The position numbers and the translations under genes are program-made. Below are positions 1-11,363 of a DNA stretch of 64,000 bases, piece by piece (within the stretch, counting starts at the first letter, position 1; each line of letters begins with the position of its first letter). The stretch comes from Gammaproteobacteria bacterium. GTDB taxonomy: Bacteria; Pseudomonadota; Gammaproteobacteria; Natronospirales; REEB76. Below the pieces are notes generated by a model, which did no database searches, had not been told where the DNA came from, and was given only the letters and a program-made list of their open reading frames with translations. The stretch spans positions 126,007-190,006 of the forward strand of contig DASVOS010000011.1 of assembly GCA_036383255.1 (NCBI GenBank), given 5' to 3'.

Positions 1-866
1 CCGTGATCATCGGCGACCCCTCCCAGAAATCCGAGGCGCTGTTCCGCGCCTTCGGCCGCTTCGTGCAGTCGCTCGGCGGCCGCTACATCACCGCCGAGGA
101 CGTGAACACGGCCATCGCGGACATGGACTACATCTTCATGGAGACGGACTACGTGGCCGGCGTGCACCCGGTGCACGGCGGCAGCGGCGACCCCTCGCCC
201 TTCACCGCGTTCGGCACCATCCAGGGCATCAAGGCCTGCCTGATGAAGAAGTACGGCCACACCGACCTCGCCAAGGCGAGCTACGCGGTGCAGGGCTTGG
301 GCCACGTGGGCTTCCACGTGGTGAAGCACCTGCGAGACGCGGGCGCGAAGGTGTTCGTGACGGACATGCACAAGGACCGCATCGAGGAGTGCGTGAAGCT
401 CGGCGCCGAGGCGGTGAGCATGGACGACATCTACAAGGTGGATGCCAAGGTCTACGTGCCCTGCGCGCTCGGCGCCACGGTGAACGAGAAGACCATCCCG
501 CAGTTCAAGTTCGAGATCATCGCCGGCGCGGCCAACAACCAGCTCGCCACCAACGAGTGCGGCGACATCATCCACAAGAAGGGCATCCTGTACGCGCCGG
601 ACTACGCGATCAACGCCGGCGGCCTGATGAACGTGTCCATCGAGCTGCAGGGCTACGACCGGGAGCGGGCCAACCGCATGGTCACCGGCATCTACGACAT
701 CATGGGCAACATCTTCAAGCTGGCGGACAAGGACGGCATCCCCACCTACGTGGCCGCCGACCGCACCGCGGAAGCCCGCATCGCGGCCATGGGCCAGGTG
801 AAGCTGCCCACGGTGAACCAGCCCTACGAGCGGCACTTCTCCGGCCGCCGCAGCGCCAAGCACTGA
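1..866 (+). CDS. Leucine dehydrogenase (Glu/Leu/Phe/Val dehydrogenase family), 5'-truncated by window edge
   Basis: This cytoplasmic NAD-dependent enzyme oxidatively deaminates leucine (and valine/isoleucine) to the 2-oxo acid and ammonia. About 287 residues are visible, read in frame from base 3. The family is usually near 350-370 residues, so the N-terminal part with the glycine-rich catalytic-lysine segment lies outside the window. The GTG at base 3 is an internal codon, not the start. The Rossmann motif GLGHVG sits near visible residue 98, followed by a strand ending in TDMH. The conserved CALGATVN and AGAANNQL segments and the C-terminal YAINAGGLMNV block fit the family. It precedes isovaleryl-CoA dehydrogenase, so it probably supplies the first step of the leucine pathway encoded downstream. 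Phenylalanine or valine dehydrogenase activity cannot be excluded from sequence alone. Confidence 0.9.
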   Translation, partial: VIIGDPSQKSEALFRAFGRFVQSLGGRYITAEDVNTAIADMDYIFMETDYVAGVHPVHGGSGDPSPFTAFGTIQGIKACLMKKYGHTDLAKASYAVQGLGHVGFHVVKHLRDAGAKVFVTDMHKDRIEECVKLGAEAVSMDDIYKVDAKVYVPCALGATVNEKTIPQFKFEIIAGAANNQLATNECGDIIHKKGILYAPDYAINAGGLMNVSIELQGYDRERANRMVTGIYDIMGNIFKLADKDGIPTYVAADRTAEARIAAMGQVKLPTVNQPYERHFSGRRSAKH

Positions 867-944
867 CGCCTGAAGCCCTGCCCGCGCCGTCCCTGGCGCG
901 GGCAGGCGACGGTCAGCTCGCCGTGGCCGGTTGTACACTATCTA

Positions 945-956
945 TCTATATATAGA
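945..956. promoter_or_regulatory. 12-bp AT-rich palindrome just before isovaleryl-CoA dehydrogenase
   Basis: TCTATATATAGA is a perfect palindrome within an AT-rich stretch (931-957) in otherwise GC-rich DNA. It lies right at the start codon of the acyl-CoA dehydrogenase. It could be an operator or part of a promoter; this is inferred from position and composition only. Confidence 0.3.
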
Positions 957-957
957 G

Positions 958-2139
958 ATGCCCATGGATAGGATCGTGACCAACGACATCGGCGTCCGCA
1001 TCAACGAGGAACTCGACCTCCTGCGCGATACCGTGCGGCGCTTCGCCGAGGCCGAGATCGCCCCGCGCGCCGCCGAGATGGACGAGACGGGCGAGTTCCC
1101 CATGGACCTGTGGCGCAAGCTCGGGGAGCTGGGGCTGCTGGGCGTGACGGTGCCCACGGAGTACGGCGGCTCAGGGCTTAGCTACCTGGCCCACGTGGTG
1201 GCGATGGAGGAGATCTCCCGCGCCTCCGCCTCCGTCGGCCTCTCCTACGCGGCCCATTCCAACCTCTGCGTGAACAACCTCTACCTCAACGCCACCGAGG
1301 AGCAGAGGAAGAAGTACCTGCCCAAGCTCTGCTCCGGCGAATGGGTCGGCGCGCTGGCCATGTCCGAGCCGGGCGCCGGTTCCGACGTGGTGGGCTCCAT
1401 GAGCTGCCGCGCCGAGAAGAAGGGCGGCCACTGGGTCGCCAACGGCAGCAAGATGTGGATCACCAACGGGCCGGACGCGGACGTGGCCCTGGTGTACATG
1501 CGCACCGCCGGCAAGGACGCGGGCTCCAAGTGCATGAGCGCGTTCATCGTGGAGAAGGGCTTCAAGGGCTTCAGCAGCGCGCAGAAGCTGGACAAGCTGG
1601 GCATGCGCGGCTCCCACACCTCCGAGCTCGTGTTCCAGGACTGCGCCCTCCCCGAGGCGAACCTGCTGGGCAAGGCCAACGAGGCGGTCTATATATTGAT
1701 GCGGGGCCTGGACTCCGAGCGCCTGGTGCTCTCCGGCGGGCCCATCGGCATCATGCAGGCGGCACTGGACGTGGTGCTGCCCTACGTGCGCGAGCGCAAG
1801 CAGTTCGGCCGGCCCATCGGCGAGTTCGAGATCATGCAGGCCAAGGTCGCGGACATGTTCGTGGCCCTGCAGACGGCCCGGGCGTTCACCTACCGGGTCT
1901 GCGAGCGCTTCGACAAGGGCGAGCCCTCCCGTACCGAGGCGGCCGCTTCGCTGCTGTTCAGCTCCGAGAACGCGGTGAAGGTGGCGCTGGAGGCGATCCA
2001 GAGCCTGGGCGGCAACGGCTACATCAACGAGTACCCCACCGGGCGGCTGCTGCGGGATGCCAAGCTCTACGATATTGGCGCCGGCACGAACGAGATACGT
2101 CGCATGTTGATAGGACGTGAACTGTTTCACGGTTCCTGA
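958..2139 (+). CDS. liuA: Isovaleryl-CoA dehydrogenase
   Basis: This FAD enzyme oxidises isovaleryl-CoA to 3-methylcrotonyl-CoA in leucine breakdown and passes electrons to ETF. The 393-residue length fits. The segment MSEPGAGSDV is the acyl-CoA dehydrogenase flavin/substrate signature. LDSERLVLSGGP carries the glutamate that acts as catalytic base in isovaleryl-CoA dehydrogenases, as distinct from the C-terminal base of other family members. The C-terminal YDIGAGTNEIRRMLIGRE is also typical. The frame extends to a TTG at 931, but ATG at 958, or ATG at 964 which has a better spaced GAG, is more likely. The 3' end overlaps the next small ORF by 23 bases if that ORF starts at 2117. Electrons probably go to the ETF and ETF-QO encoded at 16.9-20.2 kb. 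Confidence 0.95.
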   Translation: MPMDRIVTNDIGVRINEELDLLRDTVRRFAEAEIAPRAAEMDETGEFPMDLWRKLGELGLLGVTVPTEYGGSGLSYLAHVVAMEEISRASASVGLSYAAHSNLCVNNLYLNATEEQRKKYLPKLCSGEWVGALAMSEPGAGSDVVGSMSCRAEKKGGHWVANGSKMWITNGPDADVALVYMRTAGKDAGSKCMSAFIVEKGFKGFSSAQKLDKLGMRGSHTSELVFQDCALPEANLLGKANEAVYILMRGLDSERLVLSGGPIGIMQAALDVVLPYVRERKQFGRPIGEFEIMQAKVADMFVALQTARAFTYRVCERFDKGEPSRTEAAASLLFSSENAVKVALEAIQSLGGNGYINEYPTGRLLRDAKLYDIGAGTNEIRRMLIGRELFHGS

Positions 2140-2470
2140 GCTCCGCTTCGTGGACGATACCGTCAGGGAAATCATCGTTATCGCCAAAGCGGTCATCGCC
2201 GGGGAAACCGGGCTGGCCGAGGGTTCGATGAAGCTTGGGTATCTGGGCTTCCAGCACAGTAACCTAGACCATGACCCCGATTTTCTTCCCTTCGCTGCGA
2301 TCAATTCGGATATTGGCCATTTGCCCTTCGGCTCTGTCCGTGAGAATTGGACATCCGAAGCGCTCGTTAAAGCCGATTTGGAACTGCGCCAGATCGAGGA
2401 ACACTACAGGCCGACGGTAATCGAAGGCTGTAAGAATCTGATACGTAAATTCGACAAATCTGGAGTTTGA
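2117..2470 (+). CDS. Small acidic hypothetical protein, compositional outlier
   Basis: A 117-residue protein of unknown function. It is acidic, contains a DPDFLPF...INSDIGHLPFG stretch with several Asp/Glu, and has no signal peptide or membrane segment. It reads like small cytoplasmic proteins of the immunity/hypothetical type, but I do not recognise the family with certainty. The likely start is GTG at 2117, overlapping the isovaleryl-CoA dehydrogenase end; GTG at 2150 would remove the overlap. It ends one base before the thiolase ATG. Codon use is clearly more A/T-rich at third positions than in its neighbours, which suggests a later insertion into the pathway cluster. It is probably co-transcribed with the dehydrogenase and thiolase. 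Confidence 0.6.
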   Translation: MNCFTVPELRFVDDTVREIIVIAKAVIAGETGLAEGSMKLGYLGFQHSNLDHDPDFLPFAAINSDIGHLPFGSVRENWTSEALVKADLELRQIEEHYRPTVIEGCKNLIRKFDKSGV

Positions 2471-2471
2471 A

Positions 2472-3653
2472 ATGTCCGACCCCGTCGTCATCGTCTCCGC
2501 GCGCCGCACCGCCATCGGCTCCTTCCAGGGCCAGTTCTCCCACGTGACTTCCACGCAGCTGGGCTCCGCCGCCATCGAGGCCGCGGTGGCCGACGCGGGC
2601 GTGCAGAAGGAGCAGCTCTCCGAGCTCATCATGGGCTGCGTGCTGCCGGCGGGCTTAGGGCAAGCGCCCGCGCGCCAGGCTTCCCTCGGCGCGGGCCTGC
2701 CCAAGGGCCTGCCCTGCACCACCATCAACAAGGTGTGCGGCTCGGGCATGAAGGCGGTGATGCTGGGCCATGACCTGATCCAGGCGGGCTCCGCGAACAT
2801 CGTGGTGGCGGGCGGCATGGAGAGCATGAGCAACGCCCCCTACCTCATCCCCGGCGCCCGCGCCGGCCTGCGCATGGGCCACAGCAAGCTGATCGACCAC
2901 ATGTTCTTCGACGGCCTGCAGAATCCCTACGACGGGGAGATGATGGGCCACTTCGGCGAGATCTGCGCGGACAAGTACAAGTTCAGCCGCGAGGAGCAGG
3001 ACAAGTTCGCCATCGAGTCCGTGAAGCGCGCCCAGCTCGCGCTCGCCAACGGCCTGTTCAAGGCCGAGACGGTGCCGGTGACCGTGAAGAGCCGCAAGGG
3101 CGACTACCTCGTGGACAAGGACGAGGAACCGGTGAAGTGCGACATCAAGAAGATTCCGACGCTCAGGCCCGCGTTCAAGAAGGAAGGCGGCACCGTGACG
3201 GCGGCGACCTCCAGTTCCATCTCCGACGGCGCGGCGGCGCTGGTGCTGATGAGCGCCTCGGAGGCCAAGAAGCAGGACTCCGCGCCGCTGGCCCGCATCG
3301 TGGGCCACGCGAGCTTCGCCCATGAACCGGCGTGGTTCACCACGGCCCCCGTCAGCGCCATGAACAAGCTACTGAAGCAGGTGGGCTGGAGCGTGAAGGA
3401 CGTGGACCTCTTCGAGGTGAACGAGGCCTTCGCGGTGGTGGCCATGGCCGCCATGACCGAGCTCAAGATCGATCACTCGAAGATCAACGTGCATGGCGGC
3501 GCCTGCGCGCTCGGCCACCCCATCGGCGCCTCCGGTGCGCGCATCATCGTGACGCTGATCCATGCGCTGAAGCAGCGCGGCGGGAAGCGGGGTGTGGCCT
3601 CTCTGTGCATCGGCGGCGGTGAAGCTACAGCTGTTGCTGTAGAACTTACGTAG
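2472..3653 (+). CDS. Acetyl-CoA C-acetyltransferase (thiolase)
   Basis: This biosynthetic-type thiolase interconverts acetoacetyl-CoA and two acetyl-CoA in the cytoplasm. At 393 residues it has standard length. The acyl-accepting cysteine is Cys89 in [10 protein letters not shown], the active-site histidine is His349 in [10 protein letters not shown], and the proton-transferring cysteine is Cys379 in CIGGGEATA. The ATG follows the upstream small ORF with a one-base gap. In this context it can cleave the acetoacetyl-CoA that acetoacetyl-CoA synthetase (23.3 kb) makes from acetoacetate. A role in polyhydroxybutyrate synthesis is possible, but no phaB or phaC gene is present here. Confidence 0.93.
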   Translation: MSDPVVIVSARRTAIGSFQGQFSHVTSTQLGSAAIEAAVADAGVQKEQLSELIMGCVLPAGLGQAPARQASLGAGLPKGLPCTTINKVCGSGMKAVMLGHDLIQAGSANIVVAGGMESMSNAPYLIPGARAGLRMGHSKLIDHMFFDGLQNPYDGEMMGHFGEICADKYKFSREEQDKFAIESVKRAQLALANGLFKAETVPVTVKSRKGDYLVDKDEEPVKCDIKKIPTLRPAFKKEGGTVTAATSSSISDGAAALVLMSASEAKKQDSAPLARIVGHASFAHEPAWFTTAPVSAMNKLLKQVGWSVKDVDLFEVNEAFAVVAMAAMTELKIDHSKINVHGGACALGHPIGASGARIIVTLIHALKQRGGKRGVASLCIGGGEATAVAVELT

Positions 3654-3671
3654 GAGCTGCTGCGCTCGGCA

Positions 3672-3752
3672 GGGCGTTGTTGGGCTTCGGACTCGCAGTC
3701 GGTCATGCACACCAAGAGTGCACTCCCTCCTGCTCGCCTCGCCCGCCTAGCC
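3672..3752 (-). repeat. Dispersed repeat copy 1 (matches 16798-16876)
   Basis: On the minus strand this stretch matches 16798-16876 nearly base for base, including GAGGGAGTGCACTCTTGG, then TGCATGACCGACTGCGAG and a weaker CAACAACGCC tail. It lies in the 199-bp gap between the thiolase and the FMN reductase. The two copies are in opposite orientation. Confidence 0.75.
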
Positions 3753-3852
3753 CTGCCTTCGCTCGCGACGCTCCTGCATCGTAGACGTGGTTCATCTCCC
3801 ATCGGATGCGACTAGTGCGAAGCTTGTGACGCTCCGGCGAAACAGAGATACA

Positions 3853-4401
3853 GTGGTAAAGATACTTGCACTCTCCGGAAGCATCCGGAAAGACTCCACC
3901 AACTCCGCGCTCCTGCGCGCCGCCCTCGAGGCGGCGCCGCAGGGCGTGGCGCTCTCGCTCTATACCGGCATGGGCGCCCTGCCCATCTTCAGCCCCGATC
4001 TCGCGGAGCAGCCGCCTGCCACCGTGACGAAGCTGCGTGAGTCGCTCGTGGCCTGCGACGGCCTGCTCATCTCCGCGCCCGAGTACGCCCATGGCGTGCC
4101 CGGCGGGCTCAAGAACCTGCTGGACTGGGTGGTGGGCTGGGGCGAGATGGCGGAGACGCCGGTGGCGCTCTGGCATGCCTCCGTGTACGGCGAGCATGCC
4201 AAGGCTTCCCTGGCCGAGATCCTCAAGACGATGTCGATGCGGCTGGTGCCGGAGGCGTCTTTGACCCTGCACCTGCGCGGCAAGAAGCCTGCAGAGATGG
4301 CGCCTATCCTGACAGATGCCTCGAACCTGAAAACGCTACACGACGCCTTGGCGATGTTTGCCGGATCCATACGCGCAAGACCCAGGCCTGTGATTTCCTG
4401 A
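3853..4401 (+). CDS. NAD(P)H-dependent FMN reductase family flavoprotein
   Basis: A flavodoxin-like fold enzyme expected to reduce FMN or quinones with NAD(P)H. The N-terminal strand and phosphate loop, ILALSGSIRKDSTNSALLRA, is the FMN-phosphate binding signature of the family. SAPEYAHGVPGGLKNLLDW is the second conserved block that contacts the isoalloxazine ring. The 182-residue length fits. The frame is open back to 3787, but GTG at 3853 starts exactly at the conserved strand and has AGAG a few bases upstream. It is transcribed with the leucine cluster direction, but the 199-bp repeat-containing gap before it suggests a separate unit. The substrate is unknown. Confidence 0.8.
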   Translation: MVKILALSGSIRKDSTNSALLRAALEAAPQGVALSLYTGMGALPIFSPDLAEQPPATVTKLRESLVACDGLLISAPEYAHGVPGGLKNLLDWVVGWGEMAETPVALWHASVYGEHAKASLAEILKTMSMRLVPEASLTLHLRGKKPAEMAPILTDASNLKTLHDALAMFAGSIRARPRPVIS

Positions 4402-4467
4402 GAAGCGAAGATTCCGGGTGACTACGTCACCTGCCCCGCTACGCTCCTGCTACGCGGGCGGCACAGC

Positions 4468-4486
4468 CCGGGCTTTCCCTGCCCGG
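4468..4486. repeat. Hairpin with TTTCCCT loop (REP-like)
   Basis: CCGGGC-TTTCCCT-GCCCGG forms a 6-bp stem. It sits in the gap between the FMN reductase and the small lipoprotein and resembles the TCCC-loop hairpins seen elsewhere in the window. Confidence 0.45.
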
Positions 4487-4564
4487 TCGTTCGCAGCTTC
4501 GCTGCTCACCCGGATCCATTAGGGTGAGACCGAGGCCCGTCATCTCCTGAGCAGGGCAAAGAAG

Positions 4565-4570
4565 CTATAC
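4565..4570 (+). promoter_or_regulatory. Putative -10 box of the small lipoprotein gene
   Basis: TATACT lies 29 bases before the ATG at 4600. No good -35 element is visible. Confidence 0.35.
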
Positions 4571-4599
4571 TGCCCCGGGGACTTAACGGGACGGGGACC

Positions 4600-4929
4600 A
4601 TGAAGCACATCCTGACGCTGGCCGCGCTGCTCGCCCTCTCCGGCTGTTCCACCTATGGCCCCGGCGAGGACATGTACGGCCAGCAGCTGCGGGTGAAGAC
4701 CCTGCCGGTGCTGGAGGCGATGCACTCTTACATGGACGACACCGCCCGCGTGCCCCCCAACCTGAGGGTGCTGGTGCCCAAGTACCTGGACGCGCTCCCC
4801 ACCGAACCCGTGGTGGTCTACGACTTCAAGACCAGCACCCTGTACTTCCAGTACCAGCAGAAAGACCACAACGGTTCCACCGTGACCTGCCACGCCCTGG
4901 TGGGTCAGCTGCAGTGGGTGTGCATCTAG
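4600..4929 (+). CDS. Small lipoprotein, function unknown
   Basis: A 109-residue protein with a lipoprotein signal peptide: [16 protein letters not shown], lipobox LSGC with Cys16 as the lipidated residue. The mature part is about 94 residues and contains two further cysteines (in TCHALV and the C-terminal WVCI) that could form a disulphide in the periplasm. No known domain is recognised. Its own -10-like TATACT precedes it. It lies 62 bases ahead of the carboxylase beta gene and on the same strand, so read-through is possible, but a functional link to leucine breakdown is not evident. Confidence 0.75.
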   Translation: MKHILTLAALLALSGCSTYGPGEDMYGQQLRVKTLPVLEAMHSYMDDTARVPPNLRVLVPKYLDALPTEPVVVYDFKTSTLYFQYQQKDHNGSTVTCHALVGQLQWVCI

Positions 4930-4991
4930 CCCCTGAGCGGGCAAATCCCCCGGCGAGCCTTCATAATAGGCGGACCTCAACGGGGGCTGAC

Positions 4992-6602
<1,611 letters not shown>

Positions 6603-6610
6603 GGCTTGGT

Positions 6611-6711
6611 CTTTTCCGCGATAACTTCGTTGCAGGATTTTCTCGGATGCTCATTTACTACAATGTAAACTCCGCTCCTCGAAAATCCTGCGCCTCGTTC
6701 TCGCGAAAAAT
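6611..6711. repeat. Long imperfect hairpin between carboxylase beta and hydratase genes
   Basis: GCAGGATTTTC (6632-6642) pairs perfectly with GAAAATCCTGC (6681-6691). Inside it TTTAC pairs with GTAAA around 6654-6669. Outside it TTTTC.GCG pairs with CGCGAAAAA. It fills most of the 133-bp gap within the pathway operon. It could be a REP-type insertion, an RNA-processing site or an attenuator. Confidence 0.6.
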
Positions 6712-6735
6712 CCCGGCGCCCTATGGGGTAGAAAA

Positions 6736-7518
6736 ATGAGCGAAACAGTACTTCTTCACACCGATCCCCACGGCGTCGCCACGCTGACGCTGAATCGCGC
6801 CGACAAGCACAACGCCTTCGATGACGCCATCATCGCGGAGCTCACGGCGAAGCTGAAACAGGTGGATGCGGACGATTCCGTGCGGGTGGTGGTGCTCACC
6901 GGCGCGGGCCGCAGCTTCTCCGCCGGCGGGGACTTGAACTGGATGCGTTCCATGGCCTCCTTCAGCGAGAAGGAGAACGTGGAAGACGCCCTGAAGCTCG
7001 CGGAGCTGATGGAGACGCTGGATACGCTCAGGAAGCCCACCATCGCCCGCGTGAACGGCCCCGCCTACGGCGGCGGCGTGGGCCTGGTGGCCTGCTGCGA
7101 CGTGGCCATCGCCGTGGAGAGCGCGAAGTTCGCCCTTACGGAGGTGCGCCTGGGCCTCATCCCCGCGGTGATCTCGCCCTACGTGATCGCCGCCATCGGC
7201 CCGCGCCAGGCGCGCCGCTACTTTCTGAGCGCCGAGCCCATCGAGGCGAAGCTGGCCTGCCAGATCGGCCTGGTGCACGAGGTGGTGACCGCGGACATCC
7301 TGGACGAGACGGTGAACATGGTGGCGGGCAACCTGCTGAAGGGCGGCCCCAAGGCGCTGCTGGCCGCCAAACGCTTCATCGCCGAGCAATCGCCTGCGGA
7401 CCGCAAGGCCATCAAGAAACACAGCGCCCAGCTCATCGCCGAGCTGCGCGCCTCGAGAGAAGGCCAGGAAGGACTATCTGCCTTCCTGGAGAAACGTCCG
7501 CCCGATTGGATCAAATAA
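6736..7518 (+). CDS. liuC: Methylglutaconyl-CoA hydratase (enoyl-CoA hydratase family)
   Basis: A crotonase-fold enzyme expected to hydrate 3-methylglutaconyl-CoA to HMG-CoA, the step after methylcrotonyl-CoA carboxylase. At 260 residues it has family length. GAGRSFSAGGDLNWM is the CoA-binding/oxyanion segment, and ARVNGPAYGGGVGLVACCDVAIA is the second signature. The usual catalytic glutamate region follows in FALTEVRLGLIPAVISPYV. It stands four bases before the carboxylase alpha gene, so the two are surely co-transcribed. Assignment to this substrate rather than a general enoyl-CoA hydratase rests on position between the two carboxylase genes. Confidence 0.9.
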   Translation: MSETVLLHTDPHGVATLTLNRADKHNAFDDAIIAELTAKLKQVDADDSVRVVVLTGAGRSFSAGGDLNWMRSMASFSEKENVEDALKLAELMETLDTLRKPTIARVNGPAYGGGVGLVACCDVAIAVESAKFALTEVRLGLIPAVISPYVIAAIGPRQARRYFLSAEPIEAKLACQIGLVHEVVTADILDETVNMVAGNLLKGGPKALLAAKRFIAEQSPADRKAIKKHSAQLIAELRASREGQEGLSAFLEKRPPDWIK

Positions 7519-7522
7519 CCTG

Positions 7523-9427
<1,905 letters not shown>

Positions 9428-9429
9428 AC

Positions 9430-10344
9430 ATGAACCAGTCCCCCAAGTCCGTGAAGATCGTCGAGGTGGGTCCGCGGGACGGCCTGCAGAACGAGAAGGG
9501 CATCATCCCCGCCGCGGACAAGGTGAGGTTCATCGACATGCTGTCGGAGACGGGCCTCAAGACCATCGAGGCCACGAGCTTCGTGAGTCCCAAGTGGGTA
9601 CCGCAGCTCGCGGATGCGGAAGAGGTCTTCAAGGGCATCCACAGAAAGCCCGGCGTCAGCTACCCGGTGCTGGTGCCCAACGACAAGGGCATGGAGAGGG
9701 CGCTGGCGGCGGGCGTGAAGGAGATCGCGGTGTTCACCGCGGCTTCGGAGAGCTTCAACCAGAAGAACATCAACGCCTCCATCGCCGAGTCCATCGAGCG
9801 CTTCAAGCCCGTGATGGCCATGGCGGCGAAGGCCGGCGTGAAGGTGCGCGGCTACGTGTCCACGGTGATCGGCTGCCCCTACGAGGGCGCCATCCGGCCG
9901 GAAGCAGTGGCACGGGTCGCGAAGGACCTGGCCGCCCTCGGCTGCTATGAGATCTCGCTGGGGGACACCATCGGCGTCGGCACGCCGGTGAAGGCGCAGG
10001 CGATGCTGAAGGCCGCGGCGGCGGAAGTGCCCATGGGCAAGCTCGCGGTGCACTTCCATGACACCTACGGCCAGGCCCTCGCCAACATCCATGCCTGCCT
10101 GGAGCTCGGCGTGGCGGTGGTGGATTCCTCCACCTCGGGGCTGGGGGGCTGCCCCTATGCGAAGGGCGCCACCGGCAACGTGGCCACGGAGGACGTGCTG
10201 TTCATGCTCACGGGCATGGGCATCGAGACCGGCGTGGACATGGCGAAGCTCTTGGCTGCAGGCAGCTTTATCAGTGGCGTGCTCAACCGTGCGCCCGAGA
10301 GCAAGCTGGGTAGGATTCCTGCTGATTCTCGTCGTAACCCATAA
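9430..10344 (+). CDS. liuE: Hydroxymethylglutaryl-CoA lyase
   Basis: This enzyme cleaves HMG-CoA to acetoacetate and acetyl-CoA, the last step of leucine breakdown. It is 304 residues long. [11 protein letters not shown] near residue 12 carries the catalytic Arg-Asp pair of the DRE-TIM lyases. [15 protein letters not shown] supplies the metal-binding His residues. [18 protein letters not shown] is the family signature with the catalytic cysteine. ATG at 9430 has AGAG five bases upstream; a GTG at 9424 overlapping the previous stop is the alternative. The acetoacetate formed can be activated by the acetoacetyl-CoA synthetase at 23.3 kb. Confidence 0.95.
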   Translation: MNQSPKSVKIVEVGPRDGLQNEKGIIPAADKVRFIDMLSETGLKTIEATSFVSPKWVPQLADAEEVFKGIHRKPGVSYPVLVPNDKGMERALAAGVKEIAVFTAASESFNQKNINASIAESIERFKPVMAMAAKAGVKVRGYVSTVIGCPYEGAIRPEAVARVAKDLAALGCYEISLGDTIGVGTPVKAQAMLKAAAAEVPMGKLAVHFHDTYGQALANIHACLELGVAVVDSSTSGLGGCPYAKGATGNVATEDVLFMLTGMGIETGVDMAKLLAAGSFISGVLNRAPESKLGRIPADSRRNP

Positions 10345-10351
10345 CGATCGG

Positions 10352-10399
10352 CACAGCACCATCCCTGGTCTTGTGTCCAGCCCCGCCATCCCTGGCGGG
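10352..10399. repeat. Two adjacent TCCC-loop hairpins
   Basis: The first (10352-10375) has CACA/TGTG outer and ACCA/TGGT inner pairing around TCCC. The second (10382-10399) is CCCGCCA-TCCC-TGGCGGG, a perfect 7-bp stem. They follow the HMG-CoA lyase stop and could stabilise the 3' end of the operon transcript or be REP-like elements. Confidence 0.5.
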
Positions 10400-10465
10400 C
10401 CGTGTGCAGCTACGCAGCACACCCTGTAGATAGCCGTCGGGCCCCTTGATGAGAAGGAGACTCAC

Positions 10466-10999
10466 ATGCGACTTGCCCTGATCGCCGCCGCCTTCGCCGC
10501 ATTCCCTGCACTGGCCGCCGATTTCCCGCCATTGGCACCACAGCTCAAGGCCCTCGATGCCCAGGCCGGGCACTGGATCTACCACGGCACCACCACCGAT
10601 TCCGCCACGGGCAAGACCGGCACCTTCACCTGGGACGAGCATTGCTCCTGGTCCTCCGACAAGTTGTTCCTAAATTGCAGCTTCGACAACGACTGGTCCG
10701 GCGAGAAGGTGCAGTCCGAGGTGGTGGACACCTGGAATGCCAAGGACCAGGCCTACTGGCACTACGAGTTCTTCGCCGTGGGCGCCTCCGGGGACAAGCC
10801 CTTCTCCTCGAAGATGACCATCCAGGGCAACACCTGGACGGAGCTCGGCGAGGACGACGACGGCGGCAAGAAGAGCTTCGACCGCATCAGCTACGTCTAC
10901 ACCTCAGCGACCGAAGTGAAGGTCAAGATCGAGGTGTCGCCGGATCAAAAGCGGTGGAAGGTCGTCCTCGAGGGCGCCGGCATCAAGCAGCCGGATTAG
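10466..10999 (+). CDS. Secreted hypothetical protein (DUF1579-like)
   Basis: A 177-residue exported protein. The N-terminus MRLALIAAAFAAFPALA-AD looks like a signal peptide cleaved after ALA, and AAGGAG precedes the ATG. The mature chain has the pattern of small lipocalin-like DUF1579 domains: an opening Leu-x-x-Gln-x-G-x-W motif (LDAQAGHWIYHGTTTDSATGK), many aromatic beta strands, and a TWTE...RISYVYTS end. The two cysteines in CSW and NCSF are close enough to form a disulphide. The substrate or role is unknown. Its stop overlaps the stop of the convergent cupredoxin gene by four bases. Confidence 0.7.
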   Translation: MRLALIAAAFAAFPALAADFPPLAPQLKALDAQAGHWIYHGTTTDSATGKTGTFTWDEHCSWSSDKLFLNCSFDNDWSGEKVQSEVVDTWNAKDQAYWHYEFFAVGASGDKPFSSKMTIQGNTWTELGEDDDGGKKSFDRISYVYTSATEVKVKIEVSPDQKRWKVVLEGAGIKQPD

Positions 11000-11352
11000 T
11001 CGCCCGCCGGTATCGCCGGCGTCACCACCACCTTGCCCTTCATGAACGGATGCAGCGTGCAGTAGTAGCTGTACGTGCCCGGCTTGGTGAAGGTGTAGGA
11101 GTAGGTGTCCCCCGTGTCCAGCCCGGGCGAGGCCGGGAAGCCCTGGTCGCTGCTGGCGACGGTGTGGGGGATCTCGTCCTTGTTGGTCCAGGTGACGGTG
11201 GTGCCCACCGGCACCGTGACCGTCTCCGCGTCGAACTTGTAGTTGAAGATGCTCACCTGCACGGTGGACGCCTTGTCCGCGGCCTGCACCGTGCCGGTGA
11301 CCGATGCGGCACCGGCGACGGCCAGCATCAGGATGCTAAAGAACTGTCTCAT
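10996..11352 (-). CDS. Periplasmic cupredoxin (plastocyanin-like copper protein)
   Basis: A 118-residue exported type-I copper protein. The signal peptide ends near VQA-AD (about residue 25). Copper ligands are all visible: the histidine in DEIPHTVAS, and the Cys, His and Met of YYCTLHPFMKG near the C-terminus. The KPGTYSYYC pattern is typical of plastocyanin/amicyanin-type domains. It probably carries electrons in the periplasm. It lies 11 bases downstream of the metallophosphoesterase gene on the same strand, so the two form an operon. The electron partner cannot be told from the sequence. Confidence 0.88.
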   Translation of the reverse strand: MRQFFSILMLAVAGAASVTGTVQAADKASTVQVSIFNYKFDAETVTVPVGTTVTWTNKDEIPHTVASSDQGFPASPGLDTGDTYSYTFTKPGTYSYYCTLHPFMKGKVVVTPAIPAGD

Positions 11353-11363
11353 GTCTCATTCCT

